NCBI GenBank assembly: GCA_947377705.1
Contig: CANCGU010000002.1
Span: 1-40,610, forward strand
Source of the DNA: Comamonadaceae bacterium
GTDB taxonomy: Bacteria > Pseudomonadota > Gammaproteobacteria > Burkholderiales > Burkholderiaceae
Direction: 5' to 3'
DNA length: 40,610 bases
How positions within the stretch are numbered: position 1 is the stretch's first letter; each line of letters begins with the position of its first letter. The notes below the pieces were generated by a model. The model saw only the letters and a list, made by a program, of their open reading frames with translations, did no database searches and had not been told where the DNA came from. This document shows, piece by piece, positions 1 through 9,343 of the stretch. The position numbers and the translations under genes were made by a program.

Positions 1-24
1 GTGTCAATAAACAGGAGTCTTGTG

Positions 25-408
25 ATGGACGTTTTCAACTCAGCTTTCGGCATACATGAGCGTGCGCTTGGCGTAAGAAGCCAACGTATGGAAGTGCTGG
101 CGCGCAACATCGCCAACGCCGACACGCCTAACTACAAAGCACAAGACGTTGATTTCAAGGCCATGCTCAAAGAAGCCAAAACTGAGTATTTGACAGCCAC
201 CAATGAAAAACACTACGCAGGTCTGACAGAAGCGCCAGACAACGGCATGCGTTTTCGCACACCGTTCAACAGTTCATTCGACGGTAACACCGTAGAAATG
301 AACGTGGAACAAGCCCAATACGGTAAAGCCGCTGGTGACTACCAAGCGACTTTGCAATTTCTAGAAAACCGCATTGGCGGTCTTCGTAAAGCCATGCGCG
401 GGGAGTAA
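25..408 (+). CDS. flgB: Flagellar proximal rod protein FlgB
   Basis: FlgB forms part of the proximal rod in the periplasm, next to the MS ring, with FlgC and FlgF. The protein of 127 aa is the usual size. The N-terminal part carries the axial-family signature RNIANADTPNYKAQDVDF (about residues 32-49), where the NIANADTPNYKA core is typical of FlgB. I chose ATG 25 rather than the in-frame GTG at 1 because AGGAG at 13-17 sits 7 bases before it and the extra eight residues are not family-like. It is the first gene of a tight flg operon (flgC begins 6 bases after its stop). The promoter must lie left of the window. Identity is well supported by signature, length and position. Confidence 0.95.
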   Translation: MDVFNSAFGIHERALGVRSQRMEVLARNIANADTPNYKAQDVDFKAMLKEAKTEYLTATNEKHYAGLTEAPDNGMRFRTPFNSSFDGNTVEMNVEQAQYGKAAGDYQATLQFLENRIGGLRKAMRGE

Positions 409-414
409 TAGACC

Positions 415-840
415 ATGCAACTCGATAACGTCTTTGGTATTGCAGGCACCGCGCTCAACGCGCAAGCCGTACGCATGAACACCACAGCCTCTAACTTGGC
501 TAACGCCAACTCAGTGGCTGGTTCAGAAGAAGAGGCCTACCGTGGCCGTCGCCCACTCTTTAAGGCATTGATGCAAGAAGAAATGACCCATGCTGGCGCT
601 CAGTTCATCGGCGGTGTCAAGGTCGACCGCATCGTCAACGACCCAGCCCCCATTCGCAAGACTTGGGAGCCAGGCAACCCACTGGCTGACAAAGAGGGCT
701 ATGTCTTTCACTCCAACGTGAACGAAATGTCTGAAATGGTCGACATGATGGCCGCTTCGCGGTCTTACCAAAACAACGTTGAAGTGGTGAACACCGCACG
801 TCAATTGATGATGCGCACCCTTGAAATTACCAAGAGCTGA
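415..840 (+). CDS. flgC: Flagellar proximal rod protein FlgC
   Basis: FlgC is a proximal rod subunit assembled in the periplasm on top of FlgB. At 141 aa it has normal length. The N-terminal axial motif (MNTTASNLANANSVAG, about residues 21-36) followed by AYRGRRPLF is the FlgC form of the signature. The C-terminal helix ends with the family pattern NVEVVNTARQLMMRTLEITKS. A ribosome site (GGGGAG, 400-405) lies inside the last codons of flgB, so the two genes are probably translationally coupled. Nothing unusual was seen. Confidence 0.96.
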   Translation: MQLDNVFGIAGTALNAQAVRMNTTASNLANANSVAGSEEEAYRGRRPLFKALMQEEMTHAGAQFIGGVKVDRIVNDPAPIRKTWEPGNPLADKEGYVFHSNVNEMSEMVDMMAASRSYQNNVEVVNTARQLMMRTLEITKS

Positions 841-862
841 TAGCGCTTAACAGGAGTCTTAA

Positions 863-1552
863 ATGGCCATCGATACATCTTCATCCATCAGCGGCATCAT
901 GACAACGGCGCAATATAAGGCGCAGCAGGCCGCTACACCGCAAAATACGAGCATGGGGCAGACCGAGTTTCTGACACTGTTCACCACACAGCTGAAGAAC
1001 CAAGATCCAACCGATCCTGTCAAGAACGAAGCATTCGTAGCCCAGCTCGCCCAGTTCTCTCAACTCGAAGCCACCACGGCCATGAAGACCAGTATGCAGA
1101 GTTTGGTCTCCAGCATGAGTAACGATCGTATGTTGGGTGCGGCATCTTTGATGGGTAAACAAGTGGCAGTGCCTGATGGCCCTGTGATGGTTACCGACAC
1201 CACCGTGTCGCAAGGCACGATCAACGTGCCCGCTGGTGCTGACGGAATTCAGTTGCAGGTATTTGACAGCGGTGGTGGTCTCGTTCGTTCACAAATCTTG
1301 GGCTCACAACCCCCCGGAGACGTGACCCTGTCTTGGGATGGTATGACCGATGCCGGAACGGCGGCTGCAAACGGTACTTACCGATATGTGGCTACGGTCA
1401 ACAGCAAGGGACAGATGAGCAAACCAACCGTCAACACATACGCCACCGTGACTGCAGTCAAGAGCGCAGGCACATCAGACGGGACGATGCTGTTAGAGGT
1501 CGCCGGTGGCAAGACTGTCAACCTGGCTGACGTGAAACGCATCAGTAACTAA
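863..1552 (+). CDS. flgD: Hook-capping / hook assembly scaffold FlgD
   Basis: FlgD caps the growing hook and is needed for FlgE polymerisation; it is exported and later replaced. The product (229 aa) has the diagnostic N-terminal motif EFLTLFTTQLKNQDPTDPV (about residues 34-52) followed by FVAQLAQFSQLEA. It then has a Tudor/FnIII-like C-terminal part with GDVTLSWDGMTDAGTAAANG typical of the FlgD Ig-like domain. AGGAG at 852-856 gives a well-placed ribosome site. Twelve bases around it (AACAGGAGTCTT, 849-860) are identical to those in front of flgB (10-21). The gene lies between flgC and flgE as in most proteobacterial flg operons. Confidence 0.96.
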   Translation: MAIDTSSSISGIMTTAQYKAQQAATPQNTSMGQTEFLTLFTTQLKNQDPTDPVKNEAFVAQLAQFSQLEATTAMKTSMQSLVSSMSNDRMLGAASLMGKQVAVPDGPVMVTDTTVSQGTINVPAGADGIQLQVFDSGGGLVRSQILGSQPPGDVTLSWDGMTDAGTAAANGTYRYVATVNSKGQMSKPTVNTYATVTAVKSAGTSDGTMLLEVAGGKTVNLADVKRISN

Positions 1553-1587
1553 TTACCGAACAGATATTCCTCAGGAGCTAAAGCACC

Positions 1588-4500
1588 ATGTCCTTCTATA
1601 CCGCGCTTACAGGTTTAAATGCAGCGACCGCCCAAATGGGTGTGACCTCAAACAACATTGCCAACGTCTCGACCACGGGCTTCAAGCGAAGCCGGACAGA
1701 CTTCGGCGATATTTTTGCCACTTCACCCTTGCAAAAAGCCTCTGCCACTATCGGTCAAGGTGTTGCCCTGAAGAAGGTGACACAAGAATTCGGTCAGGGC
1801 AACTTGGTGTTCTCTTCAAACACACTTGACTTGGCCATCAGTGGCGATGGTTTCTTCCCTTTGAAGTCTCAAGACGGTTTCCAAGACATCTTCACGCGTA
1901 ACGGTGTGTTCATGATGAACGATCAGTACAACGTGGTGAACTCAGCAGGCCAAAAACTCATGGCGGCGTCAGTTGACTCATCCGGCAAAGCGAACCTAGA
2001 TGACATGAACGTTTTGACGATCCCGCAAAAGACAACGGGTCAGGCGGTGCAGACCAGCAAGGTGCAGCTCGGCCTGAACTTCCCTGCGGATGCGTCCGTA
2101 ATTGCAAAGGCATTCAACAGAAACGATCCGACAACCTACAACAAGAGTACAGCCCTTACTGTGTATGACGCAGGCGGCAACTCATACCTAGCCTCTGTCT
2201 ACTATGTGAAGACTCAGGATGCGAGCCAGGCCAAGCCAAACAACAAATGGCAGACATATGTGTATGTTGGCGACAAGTTAGTTAGCGCGTCCTTGCAGCA
2301 AGCCACAAACTCAACGGGTGACGTGATGTACGTGAACAAGTACGGGGAGCTCAAGGCTAAGAGTGACTTCAAGTCACCCGCGGACGTGGCTGCCTTGAAC
2401 AGCAGCTTCTCCAAGAAGACGGTGAAGTTTGGGTTGAATGACCTTACTGACGTACGAGTTTCCCAGCCTGCCACAGTCGTAGGTGGTGCCACAAGCAACC
2501 TCGGAACAGGTTCCAACGACGGCATCGATTTGGCCACCTATCAGAACTTAAACAAGTCTGATCTGTTGTTGAACAAGGGCAGTAGTGCGGTGACCTACCA
2601 GTTCAATACTGCAGGCCTCACAACAGCTGACCAAGTGAACGTGACATTTGGACCAACTGCCGCTCCTACCAAGGTTTCAATACCAGTGGCTAATAATGCC
2701 CCTCCAACGGCACTGGATGTAGTTAATGCCCTGAATTCAAATGCAAGCTTCGCTGCATCTTATGTTGCCCAAGCCGCCACATCGATTCCCCTAACTGGTG
2801 CTGCCTTTTCTGCACCAGCAGCCACAACAGACTTTTCAAGTTTCAGCCTGACACTGGCGGGTAAAACAATCACCCTCAACAACTTGACCCCAACCGCTGC
2901 GACGCCAACTGCCTTGGCTGCGGAGATCCAAAGAAGGTTGAGGATTGAAGACAAGGATGCGACGGACTTGAGCGTATCTTTTGTGGGTGCAGGTCCCTTC
3001 TCTTTAACTGTTAAAGACTCATCTGGTCGCAAACTCAGCGATGTTGGGTTGACGAAGTCTGCTACTTCTACGGGTACTGCACCCGTTGCAGGCGCCGCAG
3101 TGACTGGACAATTAAAAATTACCGCCATCGATCCAAACGTATCAGCTACTGAAATCCTTAATGGCTTTCAAATTACTCAGGGCGTTAACAGTATCTCTGC
3201 CCCCGCTGCAGGTGGCGTTGCACCCGTAAAGAATGACACCATCTACCCTCGTTTCAGTGCGACTTATGCGCCAGTCGGTGCCGCGCCATTTAAAGCGATT
3301 TTTGGGACCTCTCCTAATCAGACCTCGATCACAAGTGACGCTGCTGACACAACTGCAACATTCGCAGCGAAGCTGAACCTCAATCAGGCGTTCTCTGCTT
3401 CATATATCGCCAGCGTCGATCTCACAGGCAAAATTGTTGTCACGGCAAAAGATCCACTCACGGCGAATGCTGCGGTGATCACTCGAGACGTGCAGATGCT
3501 AGACGCGACCTCCGCAGGTTTTACTACTACCGCAGTCGTAGGTGGCGTGTCAGCGCCCTCTGAATTTGCTGGCATGCAAAGTATTGATGACCTCAAAAAC
3601 TTGTTCACTGTCAACGTTGACGGTTCAACTAACTCACTGACAGTTGGTCTCGATAAGCTGGTCTCCTCGATGGCAAATCTACCTTCAGGTACGAGTAAAA
3701 AGCTATCTGGAACGCAGATTGCAGCAGAGCTAACCAACATCATGCAGCGTGGCTATGGGGACGAAAAGCCATTCAACTTCTCTACCTTTGGTACGCCAAC
3801 GTTCTCTGTGGCACTGACCAACGCCGACAGCACAAAGATTGCTAAGTTGCCAATTGTTCTTGCCACTGCGGGTGACATGCGTAACGAGGACTTGGTTCGA
3901 GAGGTTCAAAAACAAATCAACGCCAGCTCGGACTACAAGGGCAAGATCTCTGTTGCCTACGACACCGCACTGCAAAAGCTGGTGTTCACACCAACCGACC
4001 CGACGGCCAAGGCGACGGTCTCTAGTGACCAAACAGCCATGAACCTGAGCAACCCGCTCATTCAAGGCGTGAACGACTCCTCAGTCGGCTTGCCTTTGGC
4101 GCCGCTCACATCAACACCGCCTTTCCGTCCATTGAACGACCAACGTTATGGCATGAGTGTTGAGTATGACGCGGTGAAGCAGACCTTTGTTTTCCACTCA
4201 GGTTCAACCGGCGACGGCTCAAGCATATCTGTGACAAACATTCGTCCAGGCAGCTTAGCCACTCAGATTTCAAAGGGCCTTGGTATGACCGGTGACCCGG
4301 CCAACTATGTTGTTGCCCCGTCCACCGTAGACGCATTGCGGGGTGTCTCTTCTACACCTGCTGTTCTCAGTGGCAACGCGTTGACGGTCAACGTCAACAA
4401 CAACTTCTCGGTGGACAGTACAAACAATCAATTCGTTGTCTCCGTCAACGGCATCACAGGTACGGTCGTGATTCCTCCGAAAGATACCTACACCATGGGG

Positions 4501-5391
4501 ACCTTCATGGAGGCCCTGCAGGACGGTATCAATAAGCTCCAGGGGCCCTCAGTCAACGGTTTAACACCGCAGTCTGTGAGTGGTGTGAAGGTCAGTTACG
4601 ACGCGACCAAGAATGCCTTGCAGTTCACAACGGGTACGGCATCCACTAGCTCGTACATCAAGATTACGGGCGATGCACGATGGGGCCTGGATAACCTGGA
4701 CGCTAAGTTCGGTAAGACAACGACCTGGATCAAACCTACGCCTTCGACCGATTCGAAGGGGGCAACGGTCTACATTGACGGTTTCGGTGCGGAGACATCA
4801 ACAGCTGCAGGCTTTGACACATTGCCGGCTTGGTCCCCTGTGTACTTCAACAAGGGCGAACTCACATTTGACACGGCTGGTAACTTGGTCTCTCCGAAAC
4901 AGGGTTCTCAGTTGGACACGGTTTACCTGCCAAACGGTAAGGGCGCCTTGACAATCAACATCGACTACTCAAAGTCGACCCAGTTTGCCTCGCCCTTCTC
5001 TGTCCTTTCTCAGTCGCAAGACGGTGCACCAGAGGGTGACCTCGTCGGCCTTGCGATCAAGGACGACGGTTTGGTCCAGGCCAGTTACTCAAACGGTTCT
5101 CAAAAGTCATTGGCAAAAGTGGTGCTGGTTAACTTCTCTAACCCAGCAGGTCTGCGCCAGATTGGCGACACCAACTACTACAAGACATCAGACTCTGGCG
5201 CGCCTAAGTATGGTGAGGCTGGCGCTGCGGGCTACGGCACGGTGCGTTCAGGTGCGACCGAACGTGCCAACGTGGACTTGACCCAAGAATTGGTGGACTT
5301 GATCACCGAGCAGCGCAACTTCCAAGCCAACGCCAAGGCCATGGAAACCAGCACTTCGATGACCAACACCATCATTCAGATCCGTAACTAA
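1588..5391 (+). CDS. flgE: Flagellar hook protein FlgE, strongly enlarged
   Basis: FlgE is the hook subunit, exported and polymerised outside the cell. The N-terminus (MSFYTALTGLNAATAQMGV, then SNNIANVSTTGFKRS) and C-terminus (LTQELVDLITEQRNFQANAK...SMTNTIIQIRN) are canonical hook-protein core helices. At 1267 aa it is about three times the usual ~400 aa. All the extra length is in the centre, roughly residues 200-1100, which is Thr/Ser/Ala/Val rich. It holds several stretches with hydrophobic alternation followed by a predicted helix and SYDA...LQFT-like strands, resembling flagellin-IN type inserts. No frameshift is seen. AGGAG at 1573-1577 precedes the ATG. Identity is certain from the ends; the role of the insert is unknown. 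Confidence 0.95.
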   Translation: MSFYTALTGLNAATAQMGVTSNNIANVSTTGFKRSRTDFGDIFATSPLQKASATIGQGVALKKVTQEFGQGNLVFSSNTLDLAISGDGFFPLKSQDGFQDIFTRNGVFMMNDQYNVVNSAGQKLMAASVDSSGKANLDDMNVLTIPQKTTGQAVQTSKVQLGLNFPADASVIAKAFNRNDPTTYNKSTALTVYDAGGNSYLASVYYVKTQDASQAKPNNKWQTYVYVGDKLVSASLQQATNSTGDVMYVNKYGELKAKSDFKSPADVAALNSSFSKKTVKFGLNDLTDVRVSQPATVVGGATSNLGTGSNDGIDLATYQNLNKSDLLLNKGSSAVTYQFNTAGLTTADQVNVTFGPTAAPTKVSIPVANNAPPTALDVVNALNSNASFAASYVAQAATSIPLTGAAFSAPAATTDFSSFSLTLAGKTITLNNLTPTAATPTALAAEIQRRLRIEDKDATDLSVSFVGAGPFSLTVKDSSGRKLSDVGLTKSATSTGTAPVAGAAVTGQLKITAIDPNVSATEILNGFQITQGVNSISAPAAGGVAPVKNDTIYPRFSATYAPVGAAPFKAIFGTSPNQTSITSDAADTTATFAAKLNLNQAFSASYIASVDLTGKIVVTAKDPLTANAAVITRDVQMLDATSAGFTTTAVVGGVSAPSEFAGMQSIDDLKNLFTVNVDGSTNSLTVGLDKLVSSMANLPSGTSKKLSGTQIAAELTNIMQRGYGDEKPFNFSTFGTPTFSVALTNADSTKIAKLPIVLATAGDMRNEDLVREVQKQINASSDYKGKISVAYDTALQKLVFTPTDPTAKATVSSDQTAMNLSNPLIQGVNDSSVGLPLAPLTSTPPFRPLNDQRYGMSVEYDAVKQTFVFHSGSTGDGSSISVTNIRPGSLATQISKGLGMTGDPANYVVAPSTVDALRGVSSTPAVLSGNALTVNVNNNFSVDSTNNQFVVSVNGITGTVVIPPKDTYTMGTFMEALQDGINKLQGPSVNGLTPQSVSGVKVSYDATKNALQFTTGTASTSSYIKITGDARWGLDNLDAKFGKTTTWIKPTPSTDSKGATVYIDGFGAETSTAAGFDTLPAWSPVYFNKGELTFDTAGNLVSPKQGSQLDTVYLPNGKGALTINIDYSKSTQFASPFSVLSQSQDGAPEGDLVGLAIKDDGLVQASYSNGSQKSLAKVVLVNFSNPAGLRQIGDTNYYKTSDSGAPKYGEAGAAGYGTVRSGATERANVDLTQELVDLITEQRNFQANAKAMETSTSMTNTIIQIRN

Positions 5392-5413
5392 TAAGTTGCA
5401 CTAAGAGACTGAT

Positions 5414-6178
5414 ATGGATCGCTTATCTTTCAACGCGACGGCAGCAATCAACGAAGATCGTTTGATTCGCCAGCAGTTGTCTAACGACATTGCCAACGTC
5501 ACCACCGTTGGTTTCAAGCAGACCTTCGAAGCCACCATCCAGCCGCACCAAGCGGTGGGTGAGGGCTTTGACTCACGTTTGCAGCCCCGTCTGTACACCA
5601 CAGACCGCGTGCGTTTAGATGCCGGTCCTTTGATGGTCACCGGCCGAGACTTGGATGTGTCTTTGAACCACAAAACCGTCATGGGCGTCACGGGCAATGA
5701 CGGAAAACTGGCATTCACCCGCCGTGGTGACCTACGACTCAACCCGAATGGCGTGTTGGAGACGGGGTCTGGCCACATGGTGCAAAGTCAAGATGGCGGC
5801 CCTATCACCATTCCTGTGGGGTTTCGCATCAACATCACCAAAGCAGGCGAAATTTTCGCCTCAGACCCCACCCAGCAAGGCGTTCCGCAAGAACAGCTGA
5901 TTGCCACCCTGTTGCTGCGTGATGCCAGCACCACGAACCTGATCAAACGCGAAGACGGTTTGTTTCGGGTTGACGAAAAACCACTTGGCACGGACTTTGC
6001 AACTGGTCCTGAGCCAGTTTCTTTGACACCGCAGGCTTTAGAAGGCAGCAGTGTCAATCCAATGGCATCGATGGTGAAGCTGATTGAACAGAGCCGCTCG
6101 TTTGAGCACCAGGTTCGGATGATCAAGGAAAGCAAATCCAACGATGAGTCGGGCGCCTCCATGATGAAGGTGTCTTGA
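5414..6178 (+). CDS. flgF: Flagellar rod protein FlgF
   Basis: FlgF is a proximal rod subunit joining FlgB/FlgC to the distal rod FlgG. The 254 aa product starts MDRLSFNATAAINEDRLI and has the axial motif SNDIANVTTVGFKQTFEA, then the FlgF/FlgG-type region TRRGDLRLNPNGVLETGSGH. It ends with EGSSVNPMASMVKLIEQSRSF and a C-terminal helix. The ribosome site is weak (AAGAGA at 5403-5408). The 14 bases AGAGACTGATATGG that contain the start codon also occur at the fliF start in this window. The gene follows flgE after 22 bases and precedes flgG, a conserved order. Confidence 0.95.
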   Translation: MDRLSFNATAAINEDRLIRQQLSNDIANVTTVGFKQTFEATIQPHQAVGEGFDSRLQPRLYTTDRVRLDAGPLMVTGRDLDVSLNHKTVMGVTGNDGKLAFTRRGDLRLNPNGVLETGSGHMVQSQDGGPITIPVGFRINITKAGEIFASDPTQQGVPQEQLIATLLLRDASTTNLIKREDGLFRVDEKPLGTDFATGPEPVSLTPQALEGSSVNPMASMVKLIEQSRSFEHQVRMIKESKSNDESGASMMKVS

Positions 6179-6207
6179 ATTTGACAGATTAAAGGGGGCT
6201 TAAAGCC

Positions 6208-6993
6208 ATGGACGCATCATTGTGGGTAGCCAAGACGGGTCTTGACGCGCAGCAGACGCGCATGAACGTCATCTCGAACAACTTGGCCAACGTGAATACG
6301 ACTGGCTTCAAGCGTGACCGTGCCGTTTTTGAAGACTTGCTCTATCAAAACGTCAAACAACCCGGTGGTCAAACCACCAACAACACCTTATCGCCCACGG
6401 GCTTGATGCTCGGTACCGGTGTGAAGATCAATGCCACTGAGAAGCTGCACTTACAGGGCAACTTGATCAACACCCAATCGCCACTTGACTTGGCGATCAT
6501 GGGCAATGGCATGTTCCAAATTCAAATGCCAGACGGCACCACGTCTTACACACGGGACGGTAACTTCAAGATCAGCAGCACAGGTCAAGTCGTGACCGCT
6601 TCTGGCTTTCCACTTATTCCCGCGATCACCATTCCTGGCAACACCGCTGCTGTGACATTTGGTCAAGACGGTACCGTCTCAGCCGAGTTGGATGCAGGTG
6701 GGGGTGCACAAAACATTGGCCAAGTGCAAATTGCACGCTTTGTGAATCCAAGTGGCTTAAAGCCGATTGGTAATAACTTGTATGAGGCCTCACAAGCGAG
6801 TGGCGTGGCACAGATCCTCACGCCTGGCCTCAATGGCGGCGGCGCACTCAAACAAGGCTCACTAGAGGCCTCTAACGTGAACGTGGTTGAGGAAATGGTC
6901 AACATGATCGAAACCCAACGCGCTTACGAAATCAACTCCAAGGCGATCTCTGCGGTCGACGGCATGTTGAAGTTCATGAACCAAAACATGTAA
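6208..6993 (+). CDS. flgG: Flagellar distal rod protein FlgG
   Basis: FlgG polymerises into the distal rod that passes through the P and L rings. The protein is 261 aa, the standard length. It begins MDASLWVAKTGLDAQQTRM and continues with SNNLANVNTTGFKRDRAVFE, then DLLYQNVKQPGGQTT, which is the FlgG-specific signature. The C-terminus (LEASNVNVVEEMVNMIETQ, then AYEINSKAISAVDGML) is textbook FlgG. A run AAAGGGGG (about 6191-6198) serves as the ribosome site. Unlike the hook, HAP and filament proteins in this cluster it is not enlarged, consistent with its tightly packed place inside the rings. Confidence 0.97.
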   Translation: MDASLWVAKTGLDAQQTRMNVISNNLANVNTTGFKRDRAVFEDLLYQNVKQPGGQTTNNTLSPTGLMLGTGVKINATEKLHLQGNLINTQSPLDLAIMGNGMFQIQMPDGTTSYTRDGNFKISSTGQVVTASGFPLIPAITIPGNTAAVTFGQDGTVSAELDAGGGAQNIGQVQIARFVNPSGLKPIGNNLYEASQASGVAQILTPGLNGGGALKQGSLEASNVNVVEEMVNMIETQRAYEINSKAISAVDGMLKFMNQNM

Positions 6994-7004
6994 CGAGGCC
7001 CATC

Positions 7005-7688
7005 ATGATCGCCCTTCGAATTCTCGCTCTATTCGCTATTGTTTATCTGCTGCAAGGCTGCGCCACCGAACCTGTCGACATGGTGTTGCGCCCCTCGCCA
7101 GAGTTTCAACCGGTGTACCCACTTGCCGCTGACCGGCAAAAAGTTGCCACCGGCGGCATTTACAGCAACCGGCAAAGTGATGCCTGGTTTGGCCGTGGCC
7201 GCAACTATCAGGTGGGTGACATCATCACTGTGTTGTTGAACGAATCCACACAAGCTGCACGCACCCAAAACACCGATGTCAGCCGCGAGTCTAAAAACTC
7301 ATTGCCCTCGGGTCTCAATGCCAAGATTGGTGGCTTCTCACCATTTTTGAATGGCATTAACGTCAACGCCAACAATGACAGCAGCAAGGGGTCAGGGAAG
7401 GCGGATCAACAAGCCTCTTTGTCTGGCTCTGTTGCAGTGACGGTGGTTGAAATCTTGGCCAATGGCAATTTGATGGTTCGTGGCGAGAAAAAACTCGGCC
7501 TCTCTGAAGGCACCGAAGTGATTCAAGTCTCAGGCGTGATCCGTCCTGAAGACGTCGGCCCCAACAGCACTGTGCAATCACGCCGCTTGGCCAATGCACA
7601 AATTGCTTACCGTGGATCAGGCGACTTGGCCAATGCAACCCGCGCGGGTTGGGGCACGAGTTTGATGCACAAATTCTGGCCGTTTTAA
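7005..7688 (+). CDS. flgH: Flagellar L-ring lipoprotein FlgH
   Basis: FlgH forms the outer-membrane L ring around the distal rod. The 227 aa protein starts with a lipoprotein signal: a hydrophobic segment to residue 18, then lipobox LLQGC with Cys19 as the acylated residue. Family motifs follow: GGIYSNRQSDAWFGRGRNYQ, VGDIITVLLNES, an NLMVRGEKKLGLSEGTE stretch and a C-terminal SGVIRPEDVGPNSTV, AQIAYRGSGDLA segment. It starts 11 bases after flgG and its stop is 2 bases before the likely flgI start, so the pair is probably coupled. Confidence 0.97.
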   Translation: MIALRILALFAIVYLLQGCATEPVDMVLRPSPEFQPVYPLAADRQKVATGGIYSNRQSDAWFGRGRNYQVGDIITVLLNESTQAARTQNTDVSRESKNSLPSGLNAKIGGFSPFLNGINVNANNDSSKGSGKADQQASLSGSVAVTVVEILANGNLMVRGEKKLGLSEGTEVIQVSGVIRPEDVGPNSTVQSRRLANAQIAYRGSGDLANATRAGWGTSLMHKFWPF

Positions 7689-7690
7689 TT

Positions 7691-8830
7691 ATGAAAAAAT
7701 TATCTTCGCTCTTGCGCATATGTGTGACCAGCCTGTGTGTTTTAGCCACAGGTGCTGCACAAGCTGACCGCGTCAAAGACTTGGCCACGTTGGCGGCCCA
7801 ACGCCCGAACCAATTGATTGGTTATGGTTTGGTGGTCGGCTTGCAAGGCACGGGCGATGATGCCTCAGTCCCGTTCACCACGCAAAGCATGAAAGCCATG
7901 CTCTCGCAAATGGGGGTTCGCATTGACGGTCCCTTGACCGACTTTGAAACAGCCGCCACCGCAGCCCGTGTTGATATCAAAAACACAGCCGCTGTTTTGG
8001 TGACGGCAGATTTGCCTGGTTTTGCCAAACCGGGCCAGCGCATTGACATCAACGTATCAGCCATCGGTAAGGCTTCTAACCTGCGCGGTGGTAGCTTGAT
8101 CATGACCGCCATGCGCGGTGTCGATGGTGAAATTTATGCCTTGGCACAAGGTGCATTGACGGCCACCGGCATTGATGCCAGTGCGGCAGGTTCAAAAATA
8201 CAAATTGGTGTGCCTACATCCGCCCGCATTCCTGGCGGCGCGATTGTGGAACGGGTGGTCGACACGCCATTCGAATCTGCTGAAAACGTGATTTACAACA
8301 TCCGTGAAAACGATTTCTCCACAACGACTGCCATCGTCAACGCCATCAATAAAAAATTTGGTGGTGATGTGGCACAAGCCATTGATGGTGTATCGGTATC
8401 GGTACGAGCACCTAAAAACTTGAATCAACGCGTCGCCTTCATGAGTGAAGTCGAAGCGTTAGACATCACCCCAGGCGAGCCTCCAGCGCGTGTGGTCATC
8501 AACTCGCGTACCGGCACGGTGGTCATCAACCGCTCAGTTCGTGTGACCGCTGCTGCGGTCTCGCACGGCACCATTTCTGTTGCGATTACTGCAACCAATG
8601 AAGTGTCGCAACCGAATGCATTAGCCGGTGGCCAGACCCAGGCCGTCCAGAACGCTGACATCGCTGTGGCCGAGCCTAACAAACCGATGTTCTTGTTCCA
8701 GCCCGGTGTCGAGCTGCGTCAAATTGTGGATGCGGTCAACCAAGTGGGCGCCACGCCTTCGGCCTTGATCGCCATTCTTGAAGCCTTGAAAAGCTCCGGC
8801 AGCCTGCGCGCCGAGCTGGTCATCATTTAA
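7691..8830 (+). CDS. flgI: Flagellar P-ring protein FlgI
   Basis: FlgI builds the periplasmic P ring in the peptidoglycan layer. I take ATG 7691 (379 aa) instead of an upstream in-frame ATG at 7649. From 7691 the product has a proper Sec signal (MKKL... hydrophobic ...ATGAAQA, cleavage before DRVKDLA). The longer form would overlap flgH by 40 bases and put 14 charged or polar residues before the signal. Family landmarks are PNQLIGYGLVVGLQGTGD, GGSLIMTAMRGVDG and a C-terminal GATPSALIAILEALK segment. No clear ribosome site is visible, so translation probably restarts from the flgH stop 2 bases away. Confidence 0.96.
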   Translation: MKKLSSLLRICVTSLCVLATGAAQADRVKDLATLAAQRPNQLIGYGLVVGLQGTGDDASVPFTTQSMKAMLSQMGVRIDGPLTDFETAATAARVDIKNTAAVLVTADLPGFAKPGQRIDINVSAIGKASNLRGGSLIMTAMRGVDGEIYALAQGALTATGIDASAAGSKIQIGVPTSARIPGGAIVERVVDTPFESAENVIYNIRENDFSTTTAIVNAINKKFGGDVAQAIDGVSVSVRAPKNLNQRVAFMSEVEALDITPGEPPARVVINSRTGTVVINRSVRVTAAAVSHGTISVAITATNEVSQPNALAGGQTQAVQNADIAVAEPNKPMFLFQPGVELRQIVDAVNQVGATPSALIAILEALKSSGSLRAELVII

Positions 8831-8842
8831 GCGAGAACTCAC

Positions 8843-9343
8843 ATGAACAGCCCCGTTGACAACTCTGCTGCCCGGTCCTACACGGACTTTTCGGGTCTGG
8901 GCGAGCTGCGTGGCAAGGCTCAGAAAGATCAAAGCAGCGCACTGAAAGAGTCGGCCCAACAGTTTGAAGGTCTCTTCATCCAGATGATGCTGAAGTCCAT
9001 GCGTGAGGCAAATGCGCCCATGAAGGATGAGGACAACCAATCGCAGGCTTTGGAAACCTTCGAGGGCATGTTCGACAAAGAAGTGTCCCTGCAGATGTCC
9101 AAGCGCGGTGCTATGGGTGTGGGCGACTTCATGGAGCGTGCTGTGAAACTGCAGACTACGCCCCCATTGAGTACAGAGGCACTCTTAAACGCGCGTAGCA
9201 AGTCCATTCCATTGAATCCAAAGCAGGTACCTTTGCCGCTGCCAACAGCCGCAGATTTAAGCAGAGGCTTTGCTTTGGAGAAACCCCTGCCACTCAAGAG
9301 CTTGAACGAGTTCAAGGCACCATTTTCTGGAGGCCGTAAATGA
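8843..9343 (+). CDS. flgJ: FlgJ rod-binding protein lacking the muramidase domain
   Basis: The 166 aa product contains the FlgJ N-terminal rod-binding (rod scaffold) domain, seen as SAQQFEGLFIQMMLKSMREA (about residues 35-54), followed by QALETFEGMFDKEVSLQMS. After about residue 105 it runs into a Pro/Leu-rich tail. The C-terminal peptidoglycan hydrolase domain of enterobacterial and many betaproteobacterial FlgJ proteins (about 300 aa in total) is absent. There is no room for a decayed remnant, because its stop overlaps the flgK start (ATGA at 9340-9343). A separate lytic enzyme probably cuts the wall for rod passage, as known for other single-domain FlgJ systems. The rod-cap role is inferred from the family. 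Confidence 0.93.
   Translation: MNSPVDNSAARSYTDFSGLGELRGKAQKDQSSALKESAQQFEGLFIQMMLKSMREANAPMKDEDNQSQALETFEGMFDKEVSLQMSKRGAMGVGDFMERAVKLQTTPPLSTEALLNARSKSIPLNPKQVPLPLPTAADLSRGFALEKPLPLKSLNEFKAPFSGGRK

Noticed and set aside
8141..8160. TTGGCAC-like element inside flgI as a sigma-54 promoter
   Set aside because: The GG to GC offset is 10 instead of 12 and it is in the middle of a coding region.
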